A stretch of 64,000 nucleotides of DNA. Source: Emmonsiellopsis sp. PD_33. Its lineage: Eukaryota > Ascomycota > Eurotiomycetes > Onygenales > Ajellomycetaceae. Position 1 is the stretch's first letter; each line of letters begins with the position of its first letter. Positions 43,199 through 53,894 of the stretch are shown here, piece by piece. The notes under the pieces are model-generated. The model was given only the letters and a program-made list of their open reading frames with translations, was not told where the DNA came from and did not search any database. Both the position numbers and the translations under genes were made by a program. The stretch spans positions 186,001-250,000 of the forward strand of contig JANTQF010000010.1 of assembly GCA_032988165.1 (NCBI GenBank), read 5' to 3'.

Positions 43199-43954
43199 AT
43201 GGTCGATATCTCTGACGCTGATCCCGATGAGCCCGTCGAAACCAAGCCCTTCAAGTTCGTGACTGGTATGTCTCCCGCCGCTCCACACAAAACAAACAAA
43301 TCACCGCAGTCTCCTTGCTAACCACCGCTCTCGCCCACCAACAGCCGGTACGTACTGCTCCAGACCGGGATGGAAAAGCGCATCTTGCTCCGATCGATAC
43401 CCATACCCATTGGCCGGACACAATTGCACCCCACCCCATCCCATTCCATCGGTCACAGTCCATGATAAATAAAAACTGACCTCGGTATCTCCCGCAATCT
43501 CAAGGCTACGACGCCCGCTTCCCCAACACAAACCAGTAAGCAAAGCCAGCCAGCCCAATGCCATATGGAAACTGGCCTGCCTATCAGATCTGTTAACCCA
43601 CCTGTGCCTACAGGACGAAGCACTGCTGGCAAAACTATGTCGATTATCACAAGTGTATCATAGCCAAGGGCGAAGAGTTCCGGCCATGCAAACAGGTACA
43701 ACCCTCACCCCTCAATATTCCCCCGGATCCACGGGCAATCTAACATCTACCTACTACAGTTCTACCTCGCGTACAGATCACTCTGCCCCAAGGCATGGAC
43801 CGACCGATGGGATGATCAACGCGGTACGTTCCACACATATCCCCCGCGCTGGGCCACCCCCGATTGCCCTACCCCCCCACCTCAACGGATCCAATACTAA
43901 TTCCATCAATCACATACAGAAGCCGGCAACTTCCCCGCTCGTCTTGACCGGTAG
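43199..43954 (+). CDS. cox12: Cox12/COX6B, cytochrome c oxidase subunit VIb
   Basis: Spliced into six exons: 43199-43265, 43345-43347 (3 nt), 43505-43535, 43614-43695, 43760-43823 and 43920-43954, giving 93 aa. The protein carries the twin-cysteine motif C-x9-C (C-WQNYVDYHK-C) and C-x10-C (C-KQFYLAYRSL-C) of intermembrane-space proteins imported by Mia40. FVTAGYDARFPNTNQTKHC matches the family core. The central Ala of T-A-G-Y needs a 3-nt exon, flanked by CAACAG on the left and GTACGT on the right, with TGCTAAC and ACTGAC branch-like sites in the two introns. Skipping it keeps frame but deletes Ala. One acceptor is AAG rather than YAG. Confidence 0.93.
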
Positions 43955-45029
43955 ATAGTGCCAACGGCTGTCTATCTTGATGGAAGAAAAGCAGATAAAA
44001 AACCGAGAAAAAAAAAAGTCGGAAGAATCAATCACACAAAAATCGACTCTGTATTATTCAAATAACAATGAGAGTGTTCCTATACTTTTTTTTTATGTGT
44101 GTGTCTAGGTTGGAGTATAATACATGTGTTTTAAGCAGATGAATGAGAGATGTTTCTTCAATCTTCCCACGCATTCGACAGGTCTGGTATTCTTCACACG
44201 GCGCATGTAGACATTATAACATGAGACTCAATTGGTTATATTTCAAGTTAATTAAAGTGGTAGAAGGGTATCATTATCACATCTCTCTCCTGTAAAGCTA
44301 ATTAGGCAGGATATGTGGTACAATTGCATGTTGCCATCGTATTCATCATCATCCCAGTGCTATGCCAAGGTTTTTATATATTTCATGCATCCTTTTTCTA
44401 ACAAAAACCACCCAATCAAGTAATCAATTGATGGATTCGATCGAAAAGAATAGGGCCAAGATCTCAAGGTATGAAGATATTTTCAATCGACTAACTTTAA
44501 TATGAAAACCTCATTCTCATCGATCTAATTCGTACATTGTGCGGAAGAGATAATGGATACAATACTACGTACGGGAATAACACTCTCTTGACCCATCACC
44601 ACTTTGGCATTAAATACGTACATATATACGGACATTGAACTTTCATTTGAAATATATCTATGTATGATTTATATCCCCTCCATCCCCTATTCATACATCC
44701 ATAAACCCACTACTGTTGTAGTTCTATGTCTATCCATAAGTGGTACAAATATACATTATCAGTCAACCGATCAATCAAACAAAACAAAAGAATATATGTA
44801 AAATGTTTCTTCAAAAACGCCAATGAATAATATATGCAATGCGGGGGGAGAGGGGACTAGTTCCTCTATGCCTTTTGCTTTTTGCTTCTGGAGCTGATGA
44901 AGGGTATCCAAGGTCGGAAATTTCGAGAGATCAAAGAAGATAGATGGTTAGAGGGTAATGTCGTTAACAAAAATGGTTTATGGCGGTTGGGTGTCGTTTC
45001 CAGTAGGTATGCAAAGAACGGGCAAAAGT
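43955..45029. other. Convergent 3' region between COX12 and DIC1
   Basis: 1,075 bp of A/T-rich DNA with no credible ORF or RNA gene. Poly-A and poly-T runs near 44010 and 44087 suit transcript ends. Confidence 0.5.
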
Positions 45030-46161
45030 TTATATTGTCATCTCACCCTGCCTCCCCTTCCACGCCCTGTATATCTTCTTATGCTCTTCCAGGAACAAAA
45101 ACGTCGCGATCGTCTGCGGACCCAGCCGGATAAAACTAGGCGTCCACCCACGGAACATCCACGAGAACCCTTCCTTCCTAAACACCTCCCTCAACAGCCC
45201 CGCAATATTATGCCCCTTGGCCTCCGCCGCGCTGGCCGTCATCACGCGCGTCTTAATCACGTCGACGGGACTACAGACCGTCGTCGCGACAAACCCGGCC
45301 ATCAGCGACGCGGTGAAATGGGTGGTCAGGTTATCCGACATGCCGAAGTGGTCGATGCACATGCGCTTGAAGGAGTCGTACGTCGCCAGCTGCGAGGTTG
45401 TCATGAGGATTGCGCGCGTGGAGTTGGGCCAGACGCCTCGGAACAGGCTGGCGGGGCCTTCGTGGCGGATCATATGCGCCATGCCGTGGAAGGCGTGTTT
45501 GTAGTTTCGGCGTTGGGCCGGGGGCAGGGCGGCGTCGGATTGCATGCGGACGTTTAGAACGTCGGCGGGGTTGCCGACGAGGCCGCCGATGAAGCCGGAG
45601 GCGGAGGCCATGGCGATTAGGGTGGGGAGGGAGGGCGTGGAGGAGGGGTCGAGGCGGGATTTCATCTCTTCGTAAACGCCGAAGCGCGTGGTTGAGTAGG
45701 TGATTTGCCGGAGGAGGGAGGCGGAGAGCTATTGATGGGGAGGAAGGGGGATTAGTATTATTTGCACGGATATGGGACCGCGAGGCTGGGGCGTGGAGAG
45801 GTATAACATACGCCGTTGTATAGCCCCAGGACTCCATTATTCTTGACGACATGCACGATGGTCCGTAGCATGCCCGTGGGATCCCCTGGTCGACGGGTTT
45901 GCAGGCGGACCTATCCAGGCGGACGGTTAGATACTTCGACAACACAGCAGTTTCTGCCGCACGGAATGCGATAAAATTACCTTCACTGGATTCCCACAAG
46001 TTAGCAAATCATGCCCATTAACAGCAGCAGGGAGAACTCTCCAACATACCAAGATCCAGAGGATGTGTCACTGCGGCCGCAAAGCAGGAGGCCGAACCCC
46101 CAAACCAGAACGGGTAGTGCAGCTTGGCCGGAGACTGCTGAGCATTGTCGCTACGTGCCAT
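45030..46161 (-). CDS. dic1: Mitochondrial dicarboxylate carrier (Dic1-type)
   Basis: Spliced: 46161-46050, 45985-45981 (5 nt), 45910-45812 and 45728-45030, giving 304 aa. Three mitochondrial carrier repeats are visible through their signatures PLDLVKVRLQT, NPADVLNVRMQS and SPVDVIKTRVMT, each followed by the matrix helix and its aromatic/Gly motif (LGLYNG, SLFRGVWPN, WMFRGWTPS). The middle signature has the Asn-Pro start characteristic of the Dic1 group. The Val-Lys of the first signature is encoded by a 5-nt exon (TGAAG); leaving it out shifts the frame. The protein exchanges malate or succinate for phosphate across the inner membrane. It shares a CCAAT-rich promoter with MSF1. Confidence 0.92.
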
Positions 46162-46571
46162 GTTGACTGTTCAGCAGTATCGTGCACATCCCTCGCCCCG
46201 AGAGAAGATGTTTTGGCTGCGAAACGAATGGTGGACGGGGCTCCTGTTCTTTTCTGCCGGCGAAAGAATGAATCTCGTCGCGGCAAAAATCCGACATCGC
46301 AGCTCGAAGTTTTGCGGCGAAATCGAAACCCGCCAATACGCCGCGTGACGGGGCTGGTATTGGCTACCGGCGAATTGGGCGCTGTCTATTGGCTGGCTGC
46401 CGGCTAAGCCCGTAATTACCGTAACGGATGACAGCCGAGCCCAAAATTACCATCAGCTCGGCTTTTTTTCAACATCGACAACAAGAGCTAGAATTGGAAG
46501 AAAAAGGAGGATTGATTGCCAGCTGAACGACGCGAGATTAACACGCAGCAGTGGACGAGTGAGCCGGCGAT
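46162..46571. promoter_or_regulatory. Divergent DIC1/MSF1 promoter with four CCAAT boxes
   Basis: 410 bp between opposing starts. CCAAT occurs at 46333-46337 on the + strand and as ATTGG at 46359-46363, 46374-46378 and 46388-46392, four copies in 60 bp. The last three are spaced 14-15 bp apart. This suits Hap/CBC-mediated control of both mitochondrial genes. Confidence 0.6.
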
Positions 46572-48098
46572 ATGCGCTTACTCGCAACGGGCAGGGCCTT
46601 GCGATTGGCCTCGAGTGCCCGCCCAATCGCTGCCAGATTCACACAGTGCCCGACGCGGAGCCAACTGCTTCCCCTTGCCAGCACGCGGTTCAGCAGCTCA
46701 ACAGTTGCTTCAGCACCCGGAGACGCTGCTGAGGTGTCCAGGTCCGCCGCAGTCGGTGTCCAGGAGGGGATCAAAGGGGGCGCGAGTAAACATTACACCG
46801 ACGACTGGACCAATGTCCCAGACAACATCTATTCGCATGTCGGGCGTCGACTATATCTAGACGAGAACCACCCCCTTGCGATCACGCGAAAGCTCATAGA
46901 GAGCCAGTTCGCAGGGCCCGAGTATGGAAACTACATGGAGCCAGACCCTATCGTTTCCACCGCGCAGAACTTCGATGTGCTCGGGTTCCCCGCAGACCAT
47001 CCCGGGCGCAGTCGGACAGATACCTACTACGTGAATAAGGAAACTGTTCTCAGGACGCATACGAGCGCACACCAGCACTATTACTTCCAACGGATGAATC
47101 AGAATGAAAAAACACGCCCGGAAGAGGAGGGATACACAGTCGTTGCAGATGTCTACCGGCGGGACGCCATTGACCGGAGCCACTATCCCGTCTTCCACCA
47201 GATGGAAGCTGCAAGATTATGGCAGCGTCCCCGAAACGACCCCCTCAAATACTCCTGGCAAACCGCTCAGGCCATCATGAAAGATGCTGACAATATCCCC
47301 GCCCACAACGTCAAGGTCGAAGACCCAAACCCAACCATCCACCCAGAGCGAAACCCCTTACAGGCAGACCACCACAGCGCAGAGGAGGCAGAAGCCATCG
47401 CCACCCATCTCAAACGCTCCCTCGAACGCCTCGTCATAAAAATCTTCTCCGCCGCCCAAGAAAGCAACCCAGACATCACCCCGGAACCCCTCCAAGTCCG
47501 CTGGGTCGAGGCCTACTTCCCCTTCACCAGCCCCTCCTGGGAACTCGAGGTATTCTACCAAGGCGACTGGCTCGAAGTGCTCGGCTGCGGCGTCGTCAAG
47601 CAAGAGCTGCTCATCGCATCAGACGTCCCGCACCGCGTCGGCTGGGCCTTTGGCCTCGGCCTCGAACGCATCGCCATGCTCCTCTTCAACATCCCGGACA
47701 TCCGCCTCTTCTGGTCCCGCGACCCGCGCTTCCTCAACCAATTCAAAGCGGGCAAAATCACCCGCTTCGTCCCTTTCTCCAAACACCCGGCCTGCTACAA
47801 GGATATCGCATTCTGGCTGCCGCCATCGGCATCGGTGGCGGGCGCGAGTGCGGCGGGCGGGAGAATGCCGTTCCATGAGAATGATATGATGGAGATTGTC
47901 CGCGATGTGGCGGGGGATTTGGTGGAGGATGTGGCGCTGATGGATGAGTTTACGCATCCGAAGACGGGGCGGAAGAGTATTTGTTATCGGGTTAATTATC
48001 GGAGTTTGGAGAGGACGTTGACGAATGAGGAGGCGAATGGGCTGCATGAGGCTGTTAGGGGGAAGTTGGTGGAGATTTATGGAGTGGAGATTCGATGA
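46572..48098 (+). CDS. msf1: Mitochondrial phenylalanyl-tRNA synthetase
   Basis: A single exon of 508 aa (yeast Msf1 is 469). The first about 60 residues are Arg/Ser/Ala-rich without a cluster of acids, a mitochondrial presequence. NVPDNIYSHVGRRLYLDENHPLAITRKLIE opens the catalytic core. Class II motif 2 is near HYPVFHQMEAARLW with the preceding RRDAIDRSH, and motif 3 is GLGLERIAMLLFNIPDIRLFWSRD. The C-terminal anticodon-binding FDX-ACB domain (KDIAFWLPP, then NDMMEIVRDVAGDLVEDVAL to the end) completes the monomeric organellar enzyme. It charges mitochondrial tRNA-Phe. Confidence 0.95.
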   Translation: MRLLATGRALRLASSARPIAARFTQCPTRSQLLPLASTRFSSSTVASAPGDAAEVSRSAAVGVQEGIKGGASKHYTDDWTNVPDNIYSHVGRRLYLDENHPLAITRKLIESQFAGPEYGNYMEPDPIVSTAQNFDVLGFPADHPGRSRTDTYYVNKETVLRTHTSAHQHYYFQRMNQNEKTRPEEEGYTVVADVYRRDAIDRSHYPVFHQMEAARLWQRPRNDPLKYSWQTAQAIMKDADNIPAHNVKVEDPNPTIHPERNPLQADHHSAEEAEAIATHLKRSLERLVIKIFSAAQESNPDITPEPLQVRWVEAYFPFTSPSWELEVFYQGDWLEVLGCGVVKQELLIASDVPHRVGWAFGLGLERIAMLLFNIPDIRLFWSRDPRFLNQFKAGKITRFVPFSKHPACYKDIAFWLPPSASVAGASAAGGRMPFHENDMMEIVRDVAGDLVEDVALMDEFTHPKTGRKSICYRVNYRSLERTLTNEEANGLHEAVRGKLVEIYGVEIR

Positions 48099-49108
48099 TT
48101 GATGGGTTTGGAGTATACATTTTCTCTCTCTCTCTCTTCGATTTATGTATTTTTAGAACGGCGGTTTCTTCTCTACATGTTTTATTATAAAGGTCTTGAT
48201 ATCCCACCCCCCCTTTATTCCTTCCGGCTTGATGTGTAATTCTAGGATAGAATTGCCGAAATGGGGCAATATCATTTTGCATAACAGGATCCTCCCACCC
48301 GATTTATTTACTCACCTTCCAAGAAGACCACATATTCATATCCCACAACATGAGCTGCACTATCCCGTAACAAGCCAAGAGGTGAGTGAGGGTGAAAAAA
48401 GAAACATCTATTACCAACCACCAGCCCTTTAAGAATATCCATTCATCACTCCAAACTGCAAACAAAGGCAGCAGCCCTAGTCTAATTGGAGTAGGAAAAA
48501 AAAATGCAAGAAGGAAACAGCAACACCATATCATGTCATGCCAGGCCAAAACAGCCCCCAAACTGGGCTAACGAACATACAGTACATCAAGAGGGGAGAT
48601 ATATGTCAATCAATCAATCAATCAATCAGGAGTAGGCAAAGCACACAAGCCAGCTATTGGTGCACGAAAACAAATGAGATAGAGGAAATTAAAAAGATAT
48701 ATAAGATCGGGAAAGAGAATATATGTATGTGTACGGACGAGGGGGGTAAAAAGGTACATGGTAAGGAATATGAAATGTTCTCCAGATAGGTGATTAGGAA
48801 AGAAACGCCATTTCCGTCATACATATTGCATTTTATTTTCCCCTTTTCGTACGGTTCTTTTTCTTTTTCCCCCTCCCTGGCCGGAGCTAATAAATGCGTG
48901 GATATTGTACAGATAGTGAGGTGAGGTGAGGCGAGGAGGAAATCGGGGCTGTGTGTGGGTGTGTAGTTTCTGGTGTGCGCTCGGATGGAAGAGGAGAGTT
49001 GTTTGGAGGGGTTATGCGGCGGATGGGAGATGCGGTTGGTGGCTATAGAGGAGATGGAGGATCGTGTGGAAGAGATGGTTGTTTATTATTGTGGTGGATG
49101 TGGGGAAT
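48099..49108. other. Convergent 3' region between MSF1 and MGE1
   Basis: About 1 kb without a credible gene. It holds a CT dinucleotide tract (48123-48137) and a TCAA tetranucleotide repeat. Confidence 0.5.
48606..48628 (+). repeat. (TCAA)n short tandem repeat
   Basis: Five to six uninterrupted copies in the MSF1/MGE1 intergenic region. Confidence 0.9.
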
Positions 49109-50091
49109 CTAAGCGTTCTTGACAACTCCGACCTTCGCAGCCTATAGTTGTGGAGGTATATTGTTAGCTGGGAGATCTTGTGTATCAGGGGGCAAAGGTC
49201 GAATTTTGATGAATAATATTGCAGGATGTAACTTACCCTTAGCACACGGCCGTTAAGCGAGAATCCCTTGCTCTGGGTGTGCATAACATCACCATCCTCC
49301 TTGCCAGGGGCCGGAACCATAAACGTAGCCTCGTGCAACTTCGGGTCAAACTTCTGCGCCTTGCCCTCCAGCAGCTCCGAGGGGTCGAATCTCTCTAGAC
49401 CGTGCTTCTTCATCGCGTTGAGTAGGACGCGCTCCGTCATTCTGAGGCCGGTGACAAGATCAACCAGGTCCTTATTCTGGGCGGCTTCGGCAGTGAGCTT
49501 CTCGTTGGGGACTGCGCCGAGGGCACGATCGAGGTTGTCGATGGAGTCGAGCAGATCCACAGCGAACTTTTGTATAGCGAAGTTCCGGGCTGACTCTACT
49601 TCTCTGCGAGTGCGTTCCTGGAGGTTGGCGAATTCGGCAACGGATCGGAGGTATTTGTCCTACCAAGGTATGGTATTTAGAATTTGGGTACAATTGCAGC
49701 TGGTTTGGGTGAAAGAGGAGCTGTAGAGATCGATCGCACACAGGCAGGATCAAGCTTCAGGATGTAAGTAAGGGAAACAAGCGCATACCTTCAAATCGAT
49801 GACCTCCTTTTTCTTTGCTTCGAGCTCTTTCTGAACGGCATCTTCCGCCTCCTTTGCTTCTCCATTCTCTTTTCCGTTCTCTCCCGCAGGTGGAGCGGTT
49901 TCTTTCTCGGATTTGGCGCCTTCAGCTTCAGAGGAATATCTCTGGCATAGCCGTGGTGGGAAGGGCTTAATATTTTGAGAAAATGGCTGGAGATATGAGG
50001 GTCTTCTTGCGGGAAGGGCGGTTGACATGGAGCGGATTGAGCACACGGCCTTCGCGGCCTGGCGCTGGCGTAATAGGGCTCTGGAAATCAT
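49109..50091 (-). CDS. mge1: Mge1, mitochondrial GrpE nucleotide exchange factor
   Basis: Spliced: 50091-49789, 49659-49237 and 49141-49109, giving 252 aa. A basic Arg/Ser-rich presequence is followed by a Glu/Lys-rich coiled coil leading into the GrpE domain: DKYLRSVAEFANLQERTRRE, KFAVDLLDSIDNLDRAL, and the C-terminal beta domain with FDPKLHEATFMVPAPGKEDG, TQSKGFSLNGRVLR and the last exon AAKVGVVKNA. It releases ADP from mitochondrial Hsp70 (Ssc1) in protein import and folding. All exon joins are in frame. ATTGG and CCAAT motifs sit 15-35 bp before the ATG. Confidence 0.95.
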
Positions 50092-50848
50092 GATGTATAT
50101 GCGGGATTGGTTTGAAAAGAGCCAATACTGGTGTGAGGAGGTCGAGGGCGGTGGAGGAATAGAGAGAAGTTATATGGTGCTGAAAAGGGAAATCCAGATG
50201 TTGTGATGGAATTCAATAAAATTCAGAGCACGCCGGGCTAACGTTGTTCCGGGATGAGCTTAATCCGACCTGACATCATCCCAGCCTGAGACCGAGATGG
50301 CTTTCTTCCCCGAATTTATTTCTTATGCGCTTTGCAATTTTTGTGAAGTCTGCGCTTGTCTTTTGGGTTTAATCAGAGCGTCTGTCTGGAATCTCATCTG
50401 CTCGGGCAGTAAATACAATCCAATTTGCTCCTATGTGCATCCCTGTCATTATTTCCTCCGCTTGACCTTCATAAATACATGCGGTCGTCCATCGGTGCAT
50501 ATCCATACAAAACAGAATCAACTCGAAACAAAAGAGAGTGCCGACCGGCGATTCAGAGAATGGACAAGCATCAAAAGGCCCCAAACCTGGTGTCTTCTTC
50601 GCCAATGGTCATCTCCGCAAGGCTCCCTTGCTCTATCATTTGCGCCAAACCTCCGAGCCACAATAGCGGTGTTCATGTCAAGAAGTGTCGGGGCATCATA
50701 CGAAAATCAGGGAGGTTTTGAAAGAAAATAGAAGGTGACATAAAAAAGGTCATTATTCAACGTTAATTAGCGTCAGGAAGATCCAGCCGCTACAAAGGCT
50801 GGGGTCGAGTTGAGATACTAAGTTGCCCTTTCGACGGGATCCGGTCTT
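50092..50848 (-). promoter_or_regulatory. MGE1 promoter and Uds1-gene 3' region
   Basis: 757 bp between two minus-strand genes. ATTGG at 50106-50110 and CCAAT at 50122-50126 lie just upstream of MGE1. No other gene recognised. Confidence 0.4.
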
Positions 50849-52780
50849 TCAAGCGACACTTTCGACCGTTGGTGAAACTGCTGAGTTAGGATTGACCATC
50901 CTCTCCATCTCTTTTTCAATATTAGCGAACAGTTGGTGGAGTTCGGCACCGGCATATATCTTGATCGACTCTACATCTCGGCGATTAATGCTTGGTGGAC
51001 TGTCTATCTTAACTGGGCTTCGAGGCGGTGTCTGGTCTTCCCCAAACACATTGCCGCCTGTGTAGGGGCTCCGTATTATCAGCGCGCCAGCCATGTGTTC
51101 GAGCAGCTTCTGTCGAATCCGAGTTCTTCTGTTCTCCGCCTGCTCTAGCTTATAAACCCACTCATCAATGGACTGATCAAGTTCGGAGAGGGCTTCTTCT
51201 TGCTTTAGGATTCCCTCTCTCGAAAACTTCGAAACTCGAGGCGACTTGAGATATGATATCATGCGGGTGTGCAGGCTGCGGCGTCCGGATCGAAGGGAGT
51301 TATGGGTTTCGCGGAGATACTCGCATCGTTTATCAAGTGCGCGCAGTTCCTTGAAACATCGTTAGCAGCCAGGAAAAAAGGGAACCGGCGCACATGGAAA
51401 CTTACTCTGGAGAGCGATCGAACCTCGACATACTTCAGTACCTCAAATCTTTTCGCCTGCTCCGCTGCCTGGGACCTTAACCTATCGATTTCATTTTGCG
51501 GTAGTAACTGAGAGGCACTGTGTGCCTGGATACCGACTGGCAGGGTAAGGAATGGATCCTCTAAAGCCTCCTTCGTTCCTTGTCGCTTATGCCAACTTTC
51601 GGCTGGGACGTTTTTCTTGGGAGGTCGCCCGCGGTTCATAATCGACTCCTGGGGGCTATCCCACTGGATATTTAACGGCATCGACGACTTTCTTTCCAGA
51701 GTGTGTGTCGGTGTATATGTTGGTATAACGCCTGCACTTTGATTCCTCGAATGACTAGGCGATGCCCTGGCCTTGGCTGGGAAAGTCCATGGTGTGGACG
51801 GAGCTGTTGTATTTAATGGCGCTGGGTGTTGTTCTTCATTGTTACTCTGCAAGGGGAATATGAAGCTGTCAGTGGAATCATTGTGTGCAGGAGTGCTGAG
51901 TGGCCCAAAAGCCAGCGTGGTGGTAGAAGAGTTGGCGCTGGAGCTGGAATGGTTGGGCATTGGCGCATGGGTTGGTGGAATTCGGAGAGCGAGTCGAGGG
52001 GATTTAGGTGGCACTGCAGGACGTTCCTCTTGTTTTTGTTTCCTTGAGAATGTCCCTTTCACGGCCACGTCGTCCTCCGAGAATTCTTTTGCATCCGCAG
52101 TAAAAGGATATGCTGTTATGGCATCGGGGAGTAGGAGGGAAGAAGCCCTTTTTATGGACTTAGGGCCATCGTCTTCTATGAGAGATGGAGCAAGCATCCT
52201 CCCAAACGATTCGTGTGACGAGCTGGCTGGCTCCCCAACTGGGGTCAGTGCAGGGCTTTCGACTGTACTCCGAGCCCAGGATGCCCCAGGAGCGCTATTG
52301 GACCTTTCATGAACAGGGAATTTCCCCGGTATCGTCGCTATAAGGGGATTAGCAGAGCAACTCTCTTGAACTGTTCGATCATGCTTACGCGAATCCATAT
52401 GCTTCTCTTGCACGGTCGTCATCGGTCCTAGCTCTGGAACGCTAATCTTGCGTCGCCGATGGAGTGTCCCCTCCTTAAACGGGTTCAATTTCAAATCACT
52501 CCGATCTGGTGTGCGCCTCCCGGATGCTGTCGCTGTTCTTTTGAAGCTGGGCCATAGTTGGTACCTTGGGCGTTCAGTCGGCGTGTGCCTCCCCGAAACG
52601 CCGATGTTCAAACCAACAGCATTTCTGTTGTTCACCTGTTTTCAGAGTCAGTACATTCAGTACTCTGGCGAATTGGTTCAACGGGTAGCTCACAGTGGGC
52701 GACGTGTCTCTGGCGATGATATTATTGAGGCCAACATGGACTGCGAGGTCCTGGACCTTTTGTTCGACGGCTGTCATCAT
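50849..52780 (-). CDS. Up-regulated-during-septation (Uds1-domain) protein
   Basis: Spliced: 52780-52694, 52635-51406 and 51349-50849, giving 605 aa. Residues 30 to about 380 are Ser/Thr/Pro-rich, basic and disordered with many candidate phosphorylation sites. The conserved Uds1 region begins near residue 385: LPQNEIDRLRSQAAEQAKRF, EVLKYVEVRSLSRELRALDK, RCEYLRETHNSLRSGRRSLH, FSREGILKQEEALSELD, QAENRRTRIRQKLLEH. It is predicted helical or coiled coil. The domain was named from fission yeast genes induced at septation; the molecular role is not known to me. The second intron has a GCTAAC branch and an AAG acceptor. Exon 1 (29 codons) rests on splice signals and frame only. Confidence 0.85.
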
Positions 52781-53882
52781 CACTTGACTATGCCCTCAGC
52801 TTGCTTGGAAGCAAGTTGAAGATATACTTGGGGATACCGTGCTTCGGGACAAGAAGAGGTTGGCTCTCTATTTTTGGCAGCTTCTTTGTCGGGACATATA
52901 TATGCGCCTGCGAACGATCCCAAGAACATGGTTGTTCTTTTAGTAGAGCTAGCTCCTCCTATGGACTTCTCAAACATAATTAACCCCAGCCCCAGTATCC
53001 AGGATTCTCGAGAAAACGGTGCTGGGGTTGTGGATCCTGTCCGCCAAATCAAATCAATTACAACCCGCATAGGTGGAGTAAGCACTGGTCGAAGTGCGGA
53101 ATGGGCGCTAGCAAGGGGTTGGGGCCTTGAGGTGAACGCTGTGCAGCCTTTGAAACGACACCCCTGCTTGTTACAATAGTTTAACTATATAGCGAGGCTT
53201 GCTGGGTGTTGGAGAGGCTAGTTCTCAGCCACGAATGGAAACCCCTACGGACCCACCCATCCCATCCCATTCCATTTTCGCTTTCGAATGTCCCAAAATG
53301 ACGCGAAAGGCAAACCTGAACAGGGCATTTAAAACATCACTTGGGACAAAACCGGCCCGACCGCGACTAAAGCTTGCCAAGGCGGGTTATGTTGGCCCCT
53401 GCAAAGCATCAACTTCACAAGTTTCACCTCGAAATGTCAGACTAGATTCTCGTCGCCGCAGCTGGATGGCTCAAACTACGATTGCGCAAAAAATCCTCCA
53501 ACCACCATTCTCCCGAAAAGCCGTTTCTTACTTGGCGAGTTTCCAAACTTTTCTTCCATCTTCCCTCCAGAGGGTAGATGTATTAGCTGTCCTGGCTGCC
53601 TTAGAGGAAATCCATTGCTGTACAACTTGAATGGATTACTTTAACGCGGATCTCTGCCATCTGGTATGAAATTTGGACCCTCAATCAGCCTAAATGATAA
53701 GCCTGAACATCCACCATTCGTGAAAAATGATGATTGTTGCCACATATCCAGAGACCAAAGCCTATGAGTTGCAGTGCAGAGGCTTCCCTACCTGGACCGT
53801 TCTTGACTGCTTTGGGCAACTCGATATTACCCCTCAAAAAATGGGTGGGGCTAATCCATAGAGGACAAAGTAGCGCCTCCTT

Positions 53883-53894
53883 GGGGGGGGGGGG
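53883..53894 (+). repeat. Poly-G tract (12 G)
   Basis: A pure mononucleotide run within the gene-free region. Confidence 0.9.

Noticed and set aside
53199..53630. 143-codon + strand frame near the Uds1 gene
   Set aside because: It lacks an ATG at its start, and its peptide shows no motif or conserved-looking block.
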